A stretch of 23,219 nt of DNA from CAYYMD01 sp964472875. Its GTDB lineage: Bacteria; Planctomycetota; Phycisphaerae; SM23-33. The stretch covers positions 1 to 23,219 of the forward strand of contig CAYYMD010000047.1 in NCBI GenBank assembly GCA_964472875.1, in the 5' to 3' direction. Each line of letters begins with the position of its first letter. Position 1 is the stretch's first letter. Below are positions 1 through 7,554 of this stretch, one piece after another. The notes under the pieces are model-generated. The model did not search any database, was not told where the DNA came from, and was given only the letters and a program-made list of their open reading frames with translations. Both the position numbers and the translations under genes were made by a program.

Positions 1-577
1 ATGCGGGGCTTTCCGTGGCGGCGGTTTGGATATTTGAGATTTGGTGCTTGTTTCGCATTTCGTGCTTCGTTTTTCTGATTTGTTTCGTTTTTCGATATTA
101 GAATTTCGTATTTTTTTCATATTCCGAAATCCGAAATCATAAATCCGAAATTAATTCCCTCCATACTTGGACGAAACAACACCTTTGCGCGCGCAAACCG
201 CGCCTGGCGGGCGTATCCGCAATTCGTAACCCACGGCCGGGAGAAGATATAAATTTTTTTTATTTTTTCGGGCGATGTGGCCGCTTCGGCGGACAAACTG
301 CGCGCGCAAATCAGCAGGGATTCCGGAATTCGGAATTCGAATTGCGGATTTCGGATTCCGCCCATTTGGCCATCCGCCTGCCTTTTCCGGAGCGGTTTGG
401 TAATTGTGAATCCCGGCGCGCCGGGATTCGTCATTTCTTCACCAGGGCAACCGAATTTAAGCTTTCAGTTTTTAGTTTTAAGCTTTTCGATATATTATCC
501 CCGCATTCACATGCGGGGCTTGCCGCGGTGGCGTTTTTTGTTCCTACGCACGCGGCGCTTATTGACATGCGGGGCTT
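1..577 (+). repeat. Three copies of an ATGCGGGGCTT direct repeat
   Basis: Copies start at 1, 511 and 567. The last two share 13 bases (ACATGCGGGGCTT) and lie 56 bp apart. The copies at 1 and 511 stay alike for about 24 bases, with a few mismatches (CTTTCCGTGGCGGCG against CTTGCCGCGGTGGCG). The 511 copy is also the 3' arm of the hairpin at 499-518. They look like members of a dispersed intergenic repeat family; the function is unknown. Confidence 0.5.
408..429. repeat. 22-bp perfect palindrome
   Basis: The left arm GAATCCCGGCG is followed directly by its exact reverse complement, with no loop. The core GGCGCGCC is GC only. A related shorter palindrome, TCCCGGCGCCGGGA, lies at 13974-13987 in another intergenic gap, which suggests a recurrent intergenic element rather than a gene-specific site. 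Confidence 0.6.
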
Positions 578-656
578 ACAGGAAACTCCATCTCTAAAAA
601 AAGGTCTGTTACTGTTTTTCCGTGAGGATTTTGTGTAATGTATTAGTCGGTCAATC

Positions 657-1286
657 ATGATAGCGAGAATAAGCGGCAGACTGGAAGAGGCGGGCGACGG
701 CGTGGCGCTGATAGACGTCGGCGGTGGGCTGTGGTACGAGGTAATGGTGCCGGCCTGCGACGTCGAGCGGCTCGGGCGGTGCATCGGCCAGGATGTTGTC
801 CTGCACACGATACACTATTTCGAGGGCGACCCAAGCCGGGGCTTCCAGACGCCGCGGCTGGTGGGCTTTCTGACCGAGGCCGACAGGGACTTCTTCCGCC
901 TGTTCACCACCGTCAAGGGCATAGGCGCGCGGAAGGCGCTACGCGCTCTGGTGAGGCCGGTGACGGAGGTGGCCGCGGCCATACAGGCAAAGGATACGGC
1001 GTTCCTGACGTCGCTGCCGGAGGTTGGCCGACGCACGGCCGAGCAGGTCATAGCCGAGCTGCACGACCGTCTGGACGAGTTCGCCGGCGCAGCGCCGGCG
1101 GCGGCCGAGGGCGAGCAGGAGATGTCTCAGCCGGCGGCCGAGGCGCTGGCCGTGCTGGTGCAACTGGGCGAGCGACGGGCCGATGCGGTGGCGCTGATAC
1201 AGCGCATCACGGCCGCCTCGCCCGAAATCCAAAGCGCCGAGGAAATAATCCAGCGGGCGTACAGACTGAAGGTCGGAAACGTGTAA
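657..1286 (+). CDS. ruvA: Holliday junction branch migration complex subunit RuvA
   Basis: RuvA binds four-way Holliday junctions and loads the RuvB motor so that the junction migrates during recombination and repair in the cytoplasm. The 209-residue product is close to the usual length of about 200. The N-terminal OB-fold region begins MIARISGRLEE. Two helix-hairpin-helix motifs follow, around FTTVKGIGARKAL (about residues 82-94) and LTSLPEVGRRTAEQVI (about 121-136). After an acidic, Ala/Gly-rich linker comes the C-terminal RuvB-binding domain (PAAEALAVLVQLG onward). The ATG at 657 has no clear Shine-Dalgarno sequence, but the protein N-terminus matches the family exactly. ruvB follows 49 bp downstream, so the two probably form one transcription unit. 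Confidence 0.96.
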   Translation: MIARISGRLEEAGDGVALIDVGGGLWYEVMVPACDVERLGRCIGQDVVLHTIHYFEGDPSRGFQTPRLVGFLTEADRDFFRLFTTVKGIGARKALRALVRPVTEVAAAIQAKDTAFLTSLPEVGRRTAEQVIAELHDRLDEFAGAAPAAAEGEQEMSQPAAEALAVLVQLGERRADAVALIQRITAASPEIQSAEEIIQRAYRLKVGNV

Positions 1287-1335
1287 TTTGATTTGAGATC
1301 TGCGATTTGAGATTTCAGAATTGAGATTAGAAGGC
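1287..1335 (+). repeat. AT-rich TTTGAGATTT-type repeat between ruvA and ruvB
   Basis: The gap between ruvA and the preferred ruvB start is made of near-repeats of the word ATTTGAGAT (ATTTGATTTGAGAT, CGATTTGAGATTTC, AATTGAGATT). The same word, TATTTGAGATTTGG, occurs at 32-45 upstream of ruvA. The composition contrasts sharply with the GC-rich genes on either side. It looks like a dispersed intergenic low-complexity repeat. Confidence 0.55.
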
Positions 1336-2373
1336 ATGGCGCGTGAGAAGATAATAACGTCGGGCGGGGCGGGGCCCGAGGATGAGCAGTTCAACGCGGC
1401 GCTGCGGCCGCAGCGGCTGAACGAGTGCATCGGCGCCGAAGAACTGCTGGAGAAACTGCGGATATCGATAGAGGCCGCACGCCAGAGGCAGGAGCCGATG
1501 GAGCACGTGCTGTTACACGGTCCGCCGGGTCTGGGCAAGACCACCCTGGCGCACGTCATCGCCAACGAGATGGGCACGACGATAAAGGTGACCTCCGGCC
1601 CGGCGCTGACGCGGCCGGGCGACCTGGTGGGCATACTGACCAACCTGGAGCACGGAGATGTGCTGTTTATCGACGAGGTGCACCGGCTTGCGGCGGCGGT
1701 GGAGGAGTACATATATCCGGCCATGGAGGAGTTCAAGGTGGACTTCGTGGTGGACTCCGGCATGCACAGCCGCACGATAAACCTGCCGCTGAAGCCCTTC
1801 ACGCTCATCGGTGCGACCACGCGCGTGGGCCTGCTGACGCCGCCGCTGCGGACGAGGTTCGGCATAGCCCACCACCTGGATTTCTGGACGCCTGAGGAAC
1901 TGCTGCATCGCTGCCGCATGACGGCAGAGATGCTCGAGGTGAAGTACAAAGACGATGCGCTGAAGATGCTCGCCAGCCGCGCACGGGGCACGCCGCGGAT
2001 AGCCAACAGACTGCTTCGGCGCTGCCGCGATTACGCACAGGTCGAGTCGCACGGCGAACTGACCGAAGATGTGGTGAACGCCGCGCTGGATCTGGAGCGG
2101 ATAGACGCCCTCGGCCTGGACGAACTGGACAGGCGGCTGCTGCGGACGATTATCGACATCTACCACGGCGGTCCGGTGGGCGTCGAGGCCGTGGCCGCCA
2201 CGCTCGGCGAGGAGACTGACACGCTGGTGGACGTGGTCGAACCGTTTCTGCTACAGACGGGTCTGCTGGCGCGGACGCGGCGGGGGCGCGTGGCCACCAT
2301 CAAGGCGTACGAGCACCTGGGTATCAACGCCCCGGAAGAGAAGAAGAAAGGCAAACTTTTCAACACGGATTGA
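1336..2373 (+). CDS. ruvB: Holliday junction branch migration DNA helicase RuvB
   Basis: RuvB is the hexameric AAA+ ATPase that drives branch migration with RuvA. Counted from the ATG at 1336 (345 residues, the usual length), Walker A GPPGLGKT is at about 62-69, Walker B is LFIDEVHR, sensor 1 is IGATTR, and the arginine-finger region is LRTRFGI. The C-terminal winged-helix domain ends in TRRGRVATIKAYEHLGI, typical of the family. An in-frame TTG at 1321 would add five residues (MRLEG), but the ATG start fits better with MAREKIITS. The AGAAGG before this ATG is too close to be an ideal Shine-Dalgarno sequence. The gene ends only 13 bp before the convergent gene at 2387, with no hairpin in that gap. 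Confidence 0.97.
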   Translation: MAREKIITSGGAGPEDEQFNAALRPQRLNECIGAEELLEKLRISIEAARQRQEPMEHVLLHGPPGLGKTTLAHVIANEMGTTIKVTSGPALTRPGDLVGILTNLEHGDVLFIDEVHRLAAAVEEYIYPAMEEFKVDFVVDSGMHSRTINLPLKPFTLIGATTRVGLLTPPLRTRFGIAHHLDFWTPEELLHRCRMTAEMLEVKYKDDALKMLASRARGTPRIANRLLRRCRDYAQVESHGELTEDVVNAALDLERIDALGLDELDRRLLRTIIDIYHGGPVGVEAVAATLGEETDTLVDVVEPFLLQTGLLARTRRGRVATIKAYEHLGINAPEEKKKGKLFNTD

Positions 2374-2386
2374 GGGGATTCGAGGT

Positions 2387-4279
2387 TTACTCGCCGATTT
2401 TTTCGCGGACCTGTTCGGCGCTTTTTGCATGTCCTTCGGCCGCGAGCAATTCCGCCAGCCGCTTTCCAATCCGGTAGTGCGATGTGTACTGGCGGTATGC
2501 GGTTTTTTTGGCGGTGGTTTTGGCCCATAACTTGCGGTACATTCTGATAGCCAGGTCTGGTCGGTTCTTGTTCAGTAGTATTTTTTCCGCGCCCTGTGCC
2601 GCACGCACCATAACGGGGCCGAAATTAGCCGTGCGGAGCGCGGCCTGTTCGTAGGTGTTAAGGGCGCCGGGCAGATTGTCCAGTTTTTTATAGTGCTCGG
2701 CCAGTGCGATCAGGATTTTGCCCTGGAGGTCCGGGCGGTGGGCATATACGCGGCGAGCCCTGTGATAGACTTTTTCCCTGTGCTTGTCATCCTCTATGGT
2801 GGGCGCGATCCGAAGCACCATCCGGCAGCTGTAATCGGGATATTGTTGCGCCGTGCGGGTGACGAGGACGTCGAAAAACTTGTCCAGGTCATCTACCGGT
2901 AGCGTGCCGGTATTTCTCAGTTCCGCGATGTAGTCCCAGGCGGGCTTGTGGGCGAGGTTGAGCTCGATGCTTTTGCGAAGTAGTGTCTCCACCAGTTTAA
3001 TGTCTATATCCCTGTGAGGTTTGGGTCGCCCGGAGGAATTTTTGGAATTCTCCGGCCGGTGGCCGGCGGTCAGTTCCATTATTGCCGATGGCTTTTCCAT
3101 CACGTCGGTTCCCATGGCGGAGGTTGCGATCTGGGCGAGTATCACCGCAGTGTCGGCCTGTTCGCGGCGCTTCAACGGAAGCTGCGCGGCCGCGCCGGAC
3201 AGTTCCAGTTCGCTGTCGAGTATGGTCCGCCCGGTGGGAGCCCGCACGTCGCCCGTGTAGTAACGGTGGGCCGCGTACCGACCTGTATTGGAGTCCCATT
3301 CGGCGCGTTTGCCTCCGGCGGTCAGCTTCAGTGCGGCAACCCATGCGTGTCCCATTCCGCTGGCGCCCCGGCCGATGACGATACTGGCCGGTATGCCCAG
3401 CGTCTTGCAGACCTGGGAGGCGTAATACGACTGCTCTATGCACACACCGCCTACCTTAAGCAGGTTGGGCAGCGTGAAGTCCAGCGATTCAATCTTTTTA
3501 TCCTTGCCCTTTTCATAATGTCCGTAGTCATACTCAAGGTAATGGTAAGACTTAGCCGGATTGCCCATTTTGGCGTATTTTGCCGCCGCCCAGCGGCGCT
3601 CCTCTACGCTGAGGCGGGAGTCGGCCAGGTACCAGGAAAGTTCGTAAGGCATTTTCTTGAGATTGTAGCGCAGCGGCACGCCGGATTCGGTGTACCACCT
3701 GAATGATTCCACCATGGTCGCCATTTTCGAGCGTTTGTCTTTTCTGAAATCCAGCGGTTGTGCGGTCGCGAACGCCACCGCCAGGTCCGGATATTCCAGG
3801 ACCGCTTCCTCTTCCTCGGTCAGCAGGGTTCTGAAATTTTCTATGGCGCTCATGAAGTTGTTCACATTACTCATGGCCCGAAACAGCAGCCGCGAAACGT
3901 CTCGGTGCTCCACCAGCCATTTGTCCAGTTTCACGGCCTTCTTGCCGGAACTGTCTGAGTTTTCGGTTTCGGTCAGCGGCAGATAATCGCACGCGCGGAG
4001 CACGTAAACCATGTCGTTCAGTGCCGTCAGATTCTCCGTTCCACCGCATGCAAGCCGCTCTATGACGGCGCGGTTGACCAGGTCGCGCAGCTGCTCGTAC
4101 TTGCCGCTTTCGGCCGCATTGTCTAATGCCTCGAGAACCGCCTTGCTGAGAACGGCGTCGCTGACCTGGACTTCCTTTGCCGCCGGGGCGGTGGCGGGAG
4201 TGGTTTTTGCAAAAGAGCTGCTGATGCCGGAGGCGACCAGCATCACCGCAAATATGGCGTATTTCGCCGTGGCATTCAT
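2387..4279 (-). CDS. Exported transglutaminase-like protein
   Basis: The 630-residue product has a signal peptide (hydrophobic stretch at about 6-22, MNATAKYAIFAVMLVASG). The centre carries a transglutaminase-like papain-fold core. Cys280 lies in GGVCIEQSYYASQVCKTLGIPA, His311 in GMGHAWVA and Asp329 in EWDSNTGRY, the expected Cys-His-Asp order and spacing. The C-terminal quarter is helical and TPR-like (ALAEHYKKLDNLPGALNTYEQAAL). Such domains in exported bacterial proteins act as peptidases or peptide cross-linkers; the substrate here is unknown. It is the last gene of a minus-strand run, 34 bp after the L,D-transpeptidase, so a cell-wall or envelope role is the reasonable inference. A weak Shine-Dalgarno sequence (AGGTAG) precedes the ATG. 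Confidence 0.75.
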   Translation of the reverse strand: MNATAKYAIFAVMLVASGISSSFAKTTPATAPAAKEVQVSDAVLSKAVLEALDNAAESGKYEQLRDLVNRAVIERLACGGTENLTALNDMVYVLRACDYLPLTETENSDSSGKKAVKLDKWLVEHRDVSRLLFRAMSNVNNFMSAIENFRTLLTEEEEAVLEYPDLAVAFATAQPLDFRKDKRSKMATMVESFRWYTESGVPLRYNLKKMPYELSWYLADSRLSVEERRWAAAKYAKMGNPAKSYHYLEYDYGHYEKGKDKKIESLDFTLPNLLKVGGVCIEQSYYASQVCKTLGIPASIVIGRGASGMGHAWVAALKLTAGGKRAEWDSNTGRYAAHRYYTGDVRAPTGRTILDSELELSGAAAQLPLKRREQADTAVILAQIATSAMGTDVMEKPSAIMELTAGHRPENSKNSSGRPKPHRDIDIKLVETLLRKSIELNLAHKPAWDYIAELRNTGTLPVDDLDKFFDVLVTRTAQQYPDYSCRMVLRIAPTIEDDKHREKVYHRARRVYAHRPDLQGKILIALAEHYKKLDNLPGALNTYEQAALRTANFGPVMVRAAQGAEKILLNKNRPDLAIRMYRKLWAKTTAKKTAYRQYTSHYRIGKRLAELLAAEGHAKSAEQVREKIGE

Positions 4280-4313
4280 AGCGTTCTACCTGTGTTAAAC
4301 GGATACGGCGATT

Positions 4314-5351
4314 TTATTCTTTGATAAGAACCGTCGACCATTTCTCGTAAAGCATCGAGTAAACGAGGTCTATGTCTTTGTCGAGAAGACGGATGCAGCC
4401 CAGCGACTGGGCCTTTCCGACGCTTTCGGGCTCGTCGGTGCCGTGGATGCCGTAGCCGTTGTGGTTGCGGGTGTTCTCGTCTATGCCTTCCAGGCCTATC
4501 CAGTATCCCATTTTGCCCAGCGGATAGTCCGGGTCGCCCCATTTTATGGCGCGGGTGTGTTCGCTGGTGGCCGGGGGGTTCCAGGGCGCGAATTTCATCT
4601 TGCTGCCGAGTTCCACGCGCCACAGGCCGGCGGGAGTGGTGCCGTTTTTGCCGACTCCCACGGAAAGGCGCTTGACGTAGATTTTCGGCAGGCCCTCTCG
4701 GTGGAGATAAAGGTCCATGGTGAATTTGCTCTTGTCGATGACGGCGTGGACGGGGCCCTTGATGAGTTTCAGCGCTTGGCCGGCTCGGATATTGCGGGCG
4801 TCGGAGATGCCGTTGATTTTCAGGATGAACAGGGCGGGCACGCGGAGATTTTTGCGGCGGACCACACCGTTTTTTCCGGCCAGTGTCTCGCCCGGCTGAA
4901 TGAAATACTGTTCGACGTACGGGTCGCCGTCGTAAATTTTCCGTGAGAAAACGATTTTATCGGCCAGATCGGTCAGCTTTTTTCGCGCGGCCGTGGCTCG
5001 CTGTTGGTCGAGTTCGCCCGACAGCAGCGCCGCAGACAGAGGCACGCGGCCCCGGACCGCATCGCCTTTTTCGACAAGTTCCATTCCCCGCTCATAATTT
5101 TTAACGGCCAAACTTTGCTCTTTTGGCGCTTTTTGCGTGGTGGCTTTGGATTGGCCGCCGCCGTTGTCTTCGTTGCCGCCGTCGCCTGTCTTGCCGGTTA
5201 TCTGCCGGATTTTATCGCCGTTACCGCCGCCGGAACTGCCTGCCGGCTGGGTCGTCGGTTGTTCTTTCTCCGGCCAGAAAATAAACGCCGCAATTAATAT
5301 TACCGCTGCGATTGCTGTGGCTATCAATATGCGCTTGCCTGTTGGTGTCAT
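4314..5351 (-). CDS. L,D-transpeptidase (YkuD family) with LysM-like segment
   Basis: YkuD enzymes form 3-3 peptidoglycan cross-links or attach proteins to the wall from the periplasmic side. The 345-residue product has an N-terminal membrane anchor (about 8-26) and a low-complexity Gly/Gln/Thr linker. A LysM-like peptidoglycan-binding segment follows at about 148-198 (YFIQPGETLAGKNGV to IRAGQALKLIKG). The YkuD domain spans about 200-340, with the signature HGT (303-305) and SLGCIRL; Cys319 is the expected nucleophile. A good Shine-Dalgarno sequence, GGGAG, lies 8 nt before the ATG. It follows the cyclo-ligase gene by 35 bp and precedes the transglutaminase-like gene, so all three are probably co-transcribed. 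Confidence 0.9.
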   Translation of the reverse strand: MTPTGKRILIATAIAAVILIAAFIFWPEKEQPTTQPAGSSGGGNGDKIRQITGKTGDGGNEDNGGGQSKATTQKAPKEQSLAVKNYERGMELVEKGDAVRGRVPLSAALLSGELDQQRATAARKKLTDLADKIVFSRKIYDGDPYVEQYFIQPGETLAGKNGVVRRKNLRVPALFILKINGISDARNIRAGQALKLIKGPVHAVIDKSKFTMDLYLHREGLPKIYVKRLSVGVGKNGTTPAGLWRVELGSKMKFAPWNPPATSEHTRAIKWGDPDYPLGKMGYWIGLEGIDENTRNHNGYGIHGTDEPESVGKAQSLGCIRLLDKDIDLVYSMLYEKWSTVLIKE

Positions 5352-5366
5352 TATTAAAACTCCCGT

Positions 5367-5387
5367 ACGGCCGGCGAAACCGGCCGT
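5367..5387 (-). other. GC-rich hairpin at the stop codon of the cyclo-ligase gene
   Basis: ACGGCCGG and CCGGCCGT form a perfect 8-bp stem around a 5-nt loop. On the minus strand the hairpin starts at the stop codon of the gene ending at 5387 and ends just before the Shine-Dalgarno sequence of the L,D-transpeptidase gene. A short T-containing stretch (GTTTTAATA) follows. It could be a partial terminator or an mRNA-stability hairpin between two operon genes; the T tract is too far away for a confident terminator. Confidence 0.4.
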
Positions 5388-5953
5388 TAACTGAAACGCA
5401 AAACTTCGTGTTCGGTTACGAGCATATTTACGCGTCGGTCATCGGGGCCGACGGGTACAGCATCTACGATTTGCCGCGAAAATGCAAGCGCGCAGGCGGT
5501 TGCGCGGCCGGCGCGGGCCAGAAACCTGTCGTAATATCCGCCTCCGCGACCGAGGCGGTTTCCGCTGCGGTCGAACGCCACGCCGGGCGTGACGATGAAG
5601 TCCAGTTCCCCGGGCGGGATGATATCGCCGCCGGTCGGCTCGCGTATGCCGAACGCGCCAGCGCGGATGTCGTCGTCGAGCGAGCGGATGCGCACCGCCG
5701 CTATCCGCCGCTGTTCAATCTCCACACGCGGCACGGCCACGGACTTGCCGGCCGCGATGGCCGCCTCGATTACGCCGACGCAGTCAATTTCCCCGGCCAG
5801 CGGCATATAAGCCATTACGGTGCGCGCCGCGGCGAATTCCGGCACGGCCGACGCCAGCGCGCACGCCGCTGCCGAATGTTCGGCCGCCTCGTCATCGCCG
5901 ATCGCCGCCAGCACTTCCCGAATACGCTTACGCATTTCGATTTTCGCCTGCAT
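5387..5953 (-). CDS. 5-formyltetrahydrofolate cyclo-ligase
   Basis: This enzyme converts 5-formyltetrahydrofolate to 5,10-methenyltetrahydrofolate using ATP, in cytoplasmic one-carbon metabolism. The 188-residue product has the family length. Its strongest signature is TPGVAFDRSGNRLGRGGGYYDRFL (about 122-145, here given in parts: TPGVAFD, then the glycine-rich GRGGGYYDRFL), the ATP and substrate-binding loop. An N-terminal basic helix (MRKRIREVL) and YMPLAGEID are also as in the family. The first ATG (5953) is kept, but the ATG at 5935 (MRKRIREVL) is equally possible; neither has a clear Shine-Dalgarno sequence. It heads a minus-strand run with two envelope genes, diverging from rsmD. Confidence 0.9.
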   Translation of the reverse strand: MQAKIEMRKRIREVLAAIGDDEAAEHSAAACALASAVPEFAAARTVMAYMPLAGEIDCVGVIEAAIAAGKSVAVPRVEIEQRRIAAVRIRSLDDDIRAGAFGIREPTGGDIIPPGELDFIVTPGVAFDRSGNRLGRGGGYYDRFLARAGRATACALAFSRQIVDAVPVGPDDRRVNMLVTEHEVLRFS

Positions 5954-5964
5954 AGTCGAATTAA

Positions 5965-5989
5965 ACCACAGAGTTCACGGAGTGAAAAG
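5965..5989. repeat. ACCACAGAGTTCACGGAG-type intergenic repeat
   Basis: The gap between the cyclo-ligase gene and rsmD contains ACCACAGAGTTCACGGAG. A related copy (ATCACGGAGTTCACAGGG) lies at 13900-13917, directly after ilvC. Short repeats of the CACAGAG/CACGGAG type occur in intergenic DNA of many bacteria. No function can be read from it here. Confidence 0.45.
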
Positions 5990-6067
5990 TAGAAGATAGT
6001 GATGTATGATTGATAAAGAAGTCATGAGTTACGGCATTTTGATGAAGATGATTCGAAAGAGAACTAA

Positions 6068-6652
6068 ATGCTGCACATAACAGGTGGTGAGCATAAGGGC
6101 AGGAAGTTGCTGCCCCCGCCGAAGGGCAGGGGGCTTCGGCCGATGACCGGCGGCATACGCGAGTCGCTTTTTGCGTCGATGGGCGGGCGCGTGGAAGGCG
6201 CGGCCGTGGCCGACCTGTTCTGCGCCACCGGCACGGTGGGCCTGGAGGCGCTGTCGCGCGGCGCGGCGACGTGCTGCTTCGCCGAGCGGAACCGCGCGGC
6301 CGTGTCGCGACTGAGGCGCAACATCGAGGAAATCGGCCTGGCCGAGCGCTGCACCGTGTTGCGCGGGGATGTGACCAGGCGCCTTTCGGCCTGGCTGGAG
6401 AAACTCGACGGGCTTGACCTGGTCTTCGTGGACCCGCCACACGCCATGTGCCGCCCGCGGCCGCTGGAGTCCATTCGGCGGGGCGTGCTGGTCCCGGCCG
6501 CCGAGCACCTCAACCCCGGCGGGCTCGTCATCCTCCGCCTGCCGAAGAAAACCGACCCGCCGGAAGATATTCCGCTGCTGGCGGTGACGGGAGAGAAACG
6601 ATACTCTAACGAGTTGGTCGTGTTTTACGAACAAGAATGTCAGGGCGAGTAA
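6068..6652 (+). CDS. rsmD: 16S rRNA (guanine(966)-N2)-methyltransferase RsmD
   Basis: RsmD methylates G966 of 16S rRNA from S-adenosylmethionine during small-subunit assembly. The 194-residue product has the family N-terminus (ITGGEHKGRKLLPPP, then RPMTGGIRESLF), SAM-binding motif I DLFCATGTVGLEALSRGA (49-66) and the catalytic motif VDPPH (about 121-125). Most family members have DPPY or DPPF, so the histidine is a small deviation. The stop codon TAA shares a base with the ATG of the DUF58 gene (TAATG at 6650-6654), so the two are translationally coupled despite unrelated functions. No strong Shine-Dalgarno sequence is seen; the start is chosen by the family N-terminus. Confidence 0.9.
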   Translation: MLHITGGEHKGRKLLPPPKGRGLRPMTGGIRESLFASMGGRVEGAAVADLFCATGTVGLEALSRGAATCCFAERNRAAVSRLRRNIEEIGLAERCTVLRGDVTRRLSAWLEKLDGLDLVFVDPPHAMCRPRPLESIRRGVLVPAAEHLNPGGLVILRLPKKTDPPEDIPLLAVTGEKRYSNELVVFYEQECQGE

Positions 6653-7554
6653 TGGCGAAATCGGCGTACAAATATTTCGAGCCGCACCGCGTAGCGAAGT
6701 TGCAGAACATCTCGCTTGTGGCGCGGCAGGTGGTGGAGGGGTTCATCTCAGGCCTGCACCGCAGCCCGCACCGTGGCTTCTCGGTGGAGTTCAGCGAGCA
6801 CCGCGAGTACAGCCCGGGCGACGACATCCGCCACCTCGACTGGATCGCATGGGGCAGGACCGACAAACTCTACATCAAGCAGTACGAGCAGGAGACCAAC
6901 CTGCGGTGCTACATCCTTCTGGACGTCAGCGGCTCGATGAACTACCGCCTCGGCGGCGAAATCACCAAGTTCGAATACGGCTGCTACCTCAGCGCCTGCC
7001 TGGCGTACCTGATGAGCCGCCAGCAGGACGTGGTGGGCATGGCCGCGTTCGACGATAACATCCGCTTCCACCTGACGCCCAGTTCAACGCCGGCGCACAT
7101 GGACCGCATCTTCCGCCACCTCGAGGATACCTCCCCCGGCAGCGAGACCGCCATCGCCGGCACGTTCCACGAACTGGCCGACCGCATCGCCAAGCGCGGC
7201 CTGGTGGTAATCATCTCGGACATGTACGACGACCCGGACGAGGTGATGCGCGGCCTGCAGCATTTCGTGTTCAAAAAGCACCAGATAATCCTCTTCCACC
7301 TGATGGACCCGGCCGAGCTGGAGTTCCCGTTTCGCAAGGTTCAGTCGTTCGTGGACCTGGAGACAAACGAGCGAATACAGGTTGACCCGCGGTTCGTCAA
7401 AGACGAGTACGTCCGCCAGGTGAACGCCTTCATCGATCGCTACCGTCGCGAGTGCGCCGACCGCAACATCGAATACATGCTCACGCGGACCGACACGCCG
7501 TACGATCGCATGTTGCTGAACTATCTCTCGATGCGGAGGACGCGGGCAAGATGA
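6652..7554 (+). CDS. DUF58 domain protein
   Basis: DUF58 proteins have a vWA-like fold and usually sit beside MoxR ATPases and Bat-type membrane proteins in envelope or stress gene sets; their biochemical role is not settled. The 300-residue product has the core sequence FSVEFSEHREYSPGDDIRHLDW with GRTDKLYIKQYEQETN, then a vWA-like strand and metal site LLDVSGSMNY. The later part (LVVIISDMYDD) completes the fold. No signal peptide or membrane segment is seen. The ATG at 6652 overlaps the rsmD stop; an upstream ATG at 6637 is possible, but MAKSAYKYFEP is the better N-terminus. The downstream gene starts by a 4-nt ATGA overlap. No moxR gene is present in this window. Confidence 0.88.
   Translation: MAKSAYKYFEPHRVAKLQNISLVARQVVEGFISGLHRSPHRGFSVEFSEHREYSPGDDIRHLDWIAWGRTDKLYIKQYEQETNLRCYILLDVSGSMNYRLGGEITKFEYGCYLSACLAYLMSRQQDVVGMAAFDDNIRFHLTPSSTPAHMDRIFRHLEDTSPGSETAIAGTFHELADRIAKRGLVVIISDMYDDPDEVMRGLQHFVFKKHQIILFHLMDPAELEFPFRKVQSFVDLETNERIQVDPRFVKDEYVRQVNAFIDRYRRECADRNIEYMLTRTDTPYDRMLLNYLSMRRTRAR

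Larger units (their letters stand above)
1..656. other. Gene-free, palindrome- and repeat-rich intergenic region
   Basis: No reading frame here looks like a protein: the open frames on both strands are short, overlap one another and are composed of repeat sequence. What is visible is structure. There is a 14-bp palindrome at 184-197 (TTTGCGCGCGCAAA), a 22-bp perfect palindrome at 408-429 (each arm GAATCCCGGCG or its complement), and a hairpin with an 8-bp stem and 4-nt loop at 499-518. The word ATGCGGGGCTT occurs three times (1, 511, 567). AT-rich words related to CCGAAATCCGAAA lie at 123-152 and, inverted, at 345-360. ruvA often follows ruvC, but no ruvC end is seen here. Confidence 0.6.

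Noticed and set aside
117..638. Open frames of about 100 codons on both strands in the left gap
   Set aside because: They overlap each other on opposite strands, contain palindromic repeat sequence translated both ways (NPGAPGF on each strand), and have no Shine-Dalgarno sequence or recognisable domain.
1362..1378. G-rich run in ruvB as a possible G-quadruplex
   Set aside because: Only three G runs of useful length are close together, and the sequence is explained by Gly/Ala codons.
939..2006. Long minus-strand frame of 355 codons antisense to ruvA and ruvB
   Set aside because: It is the shadow of GC-rich codons in two certain genes; its composition is Ser/Arg-rich and shows no domain.
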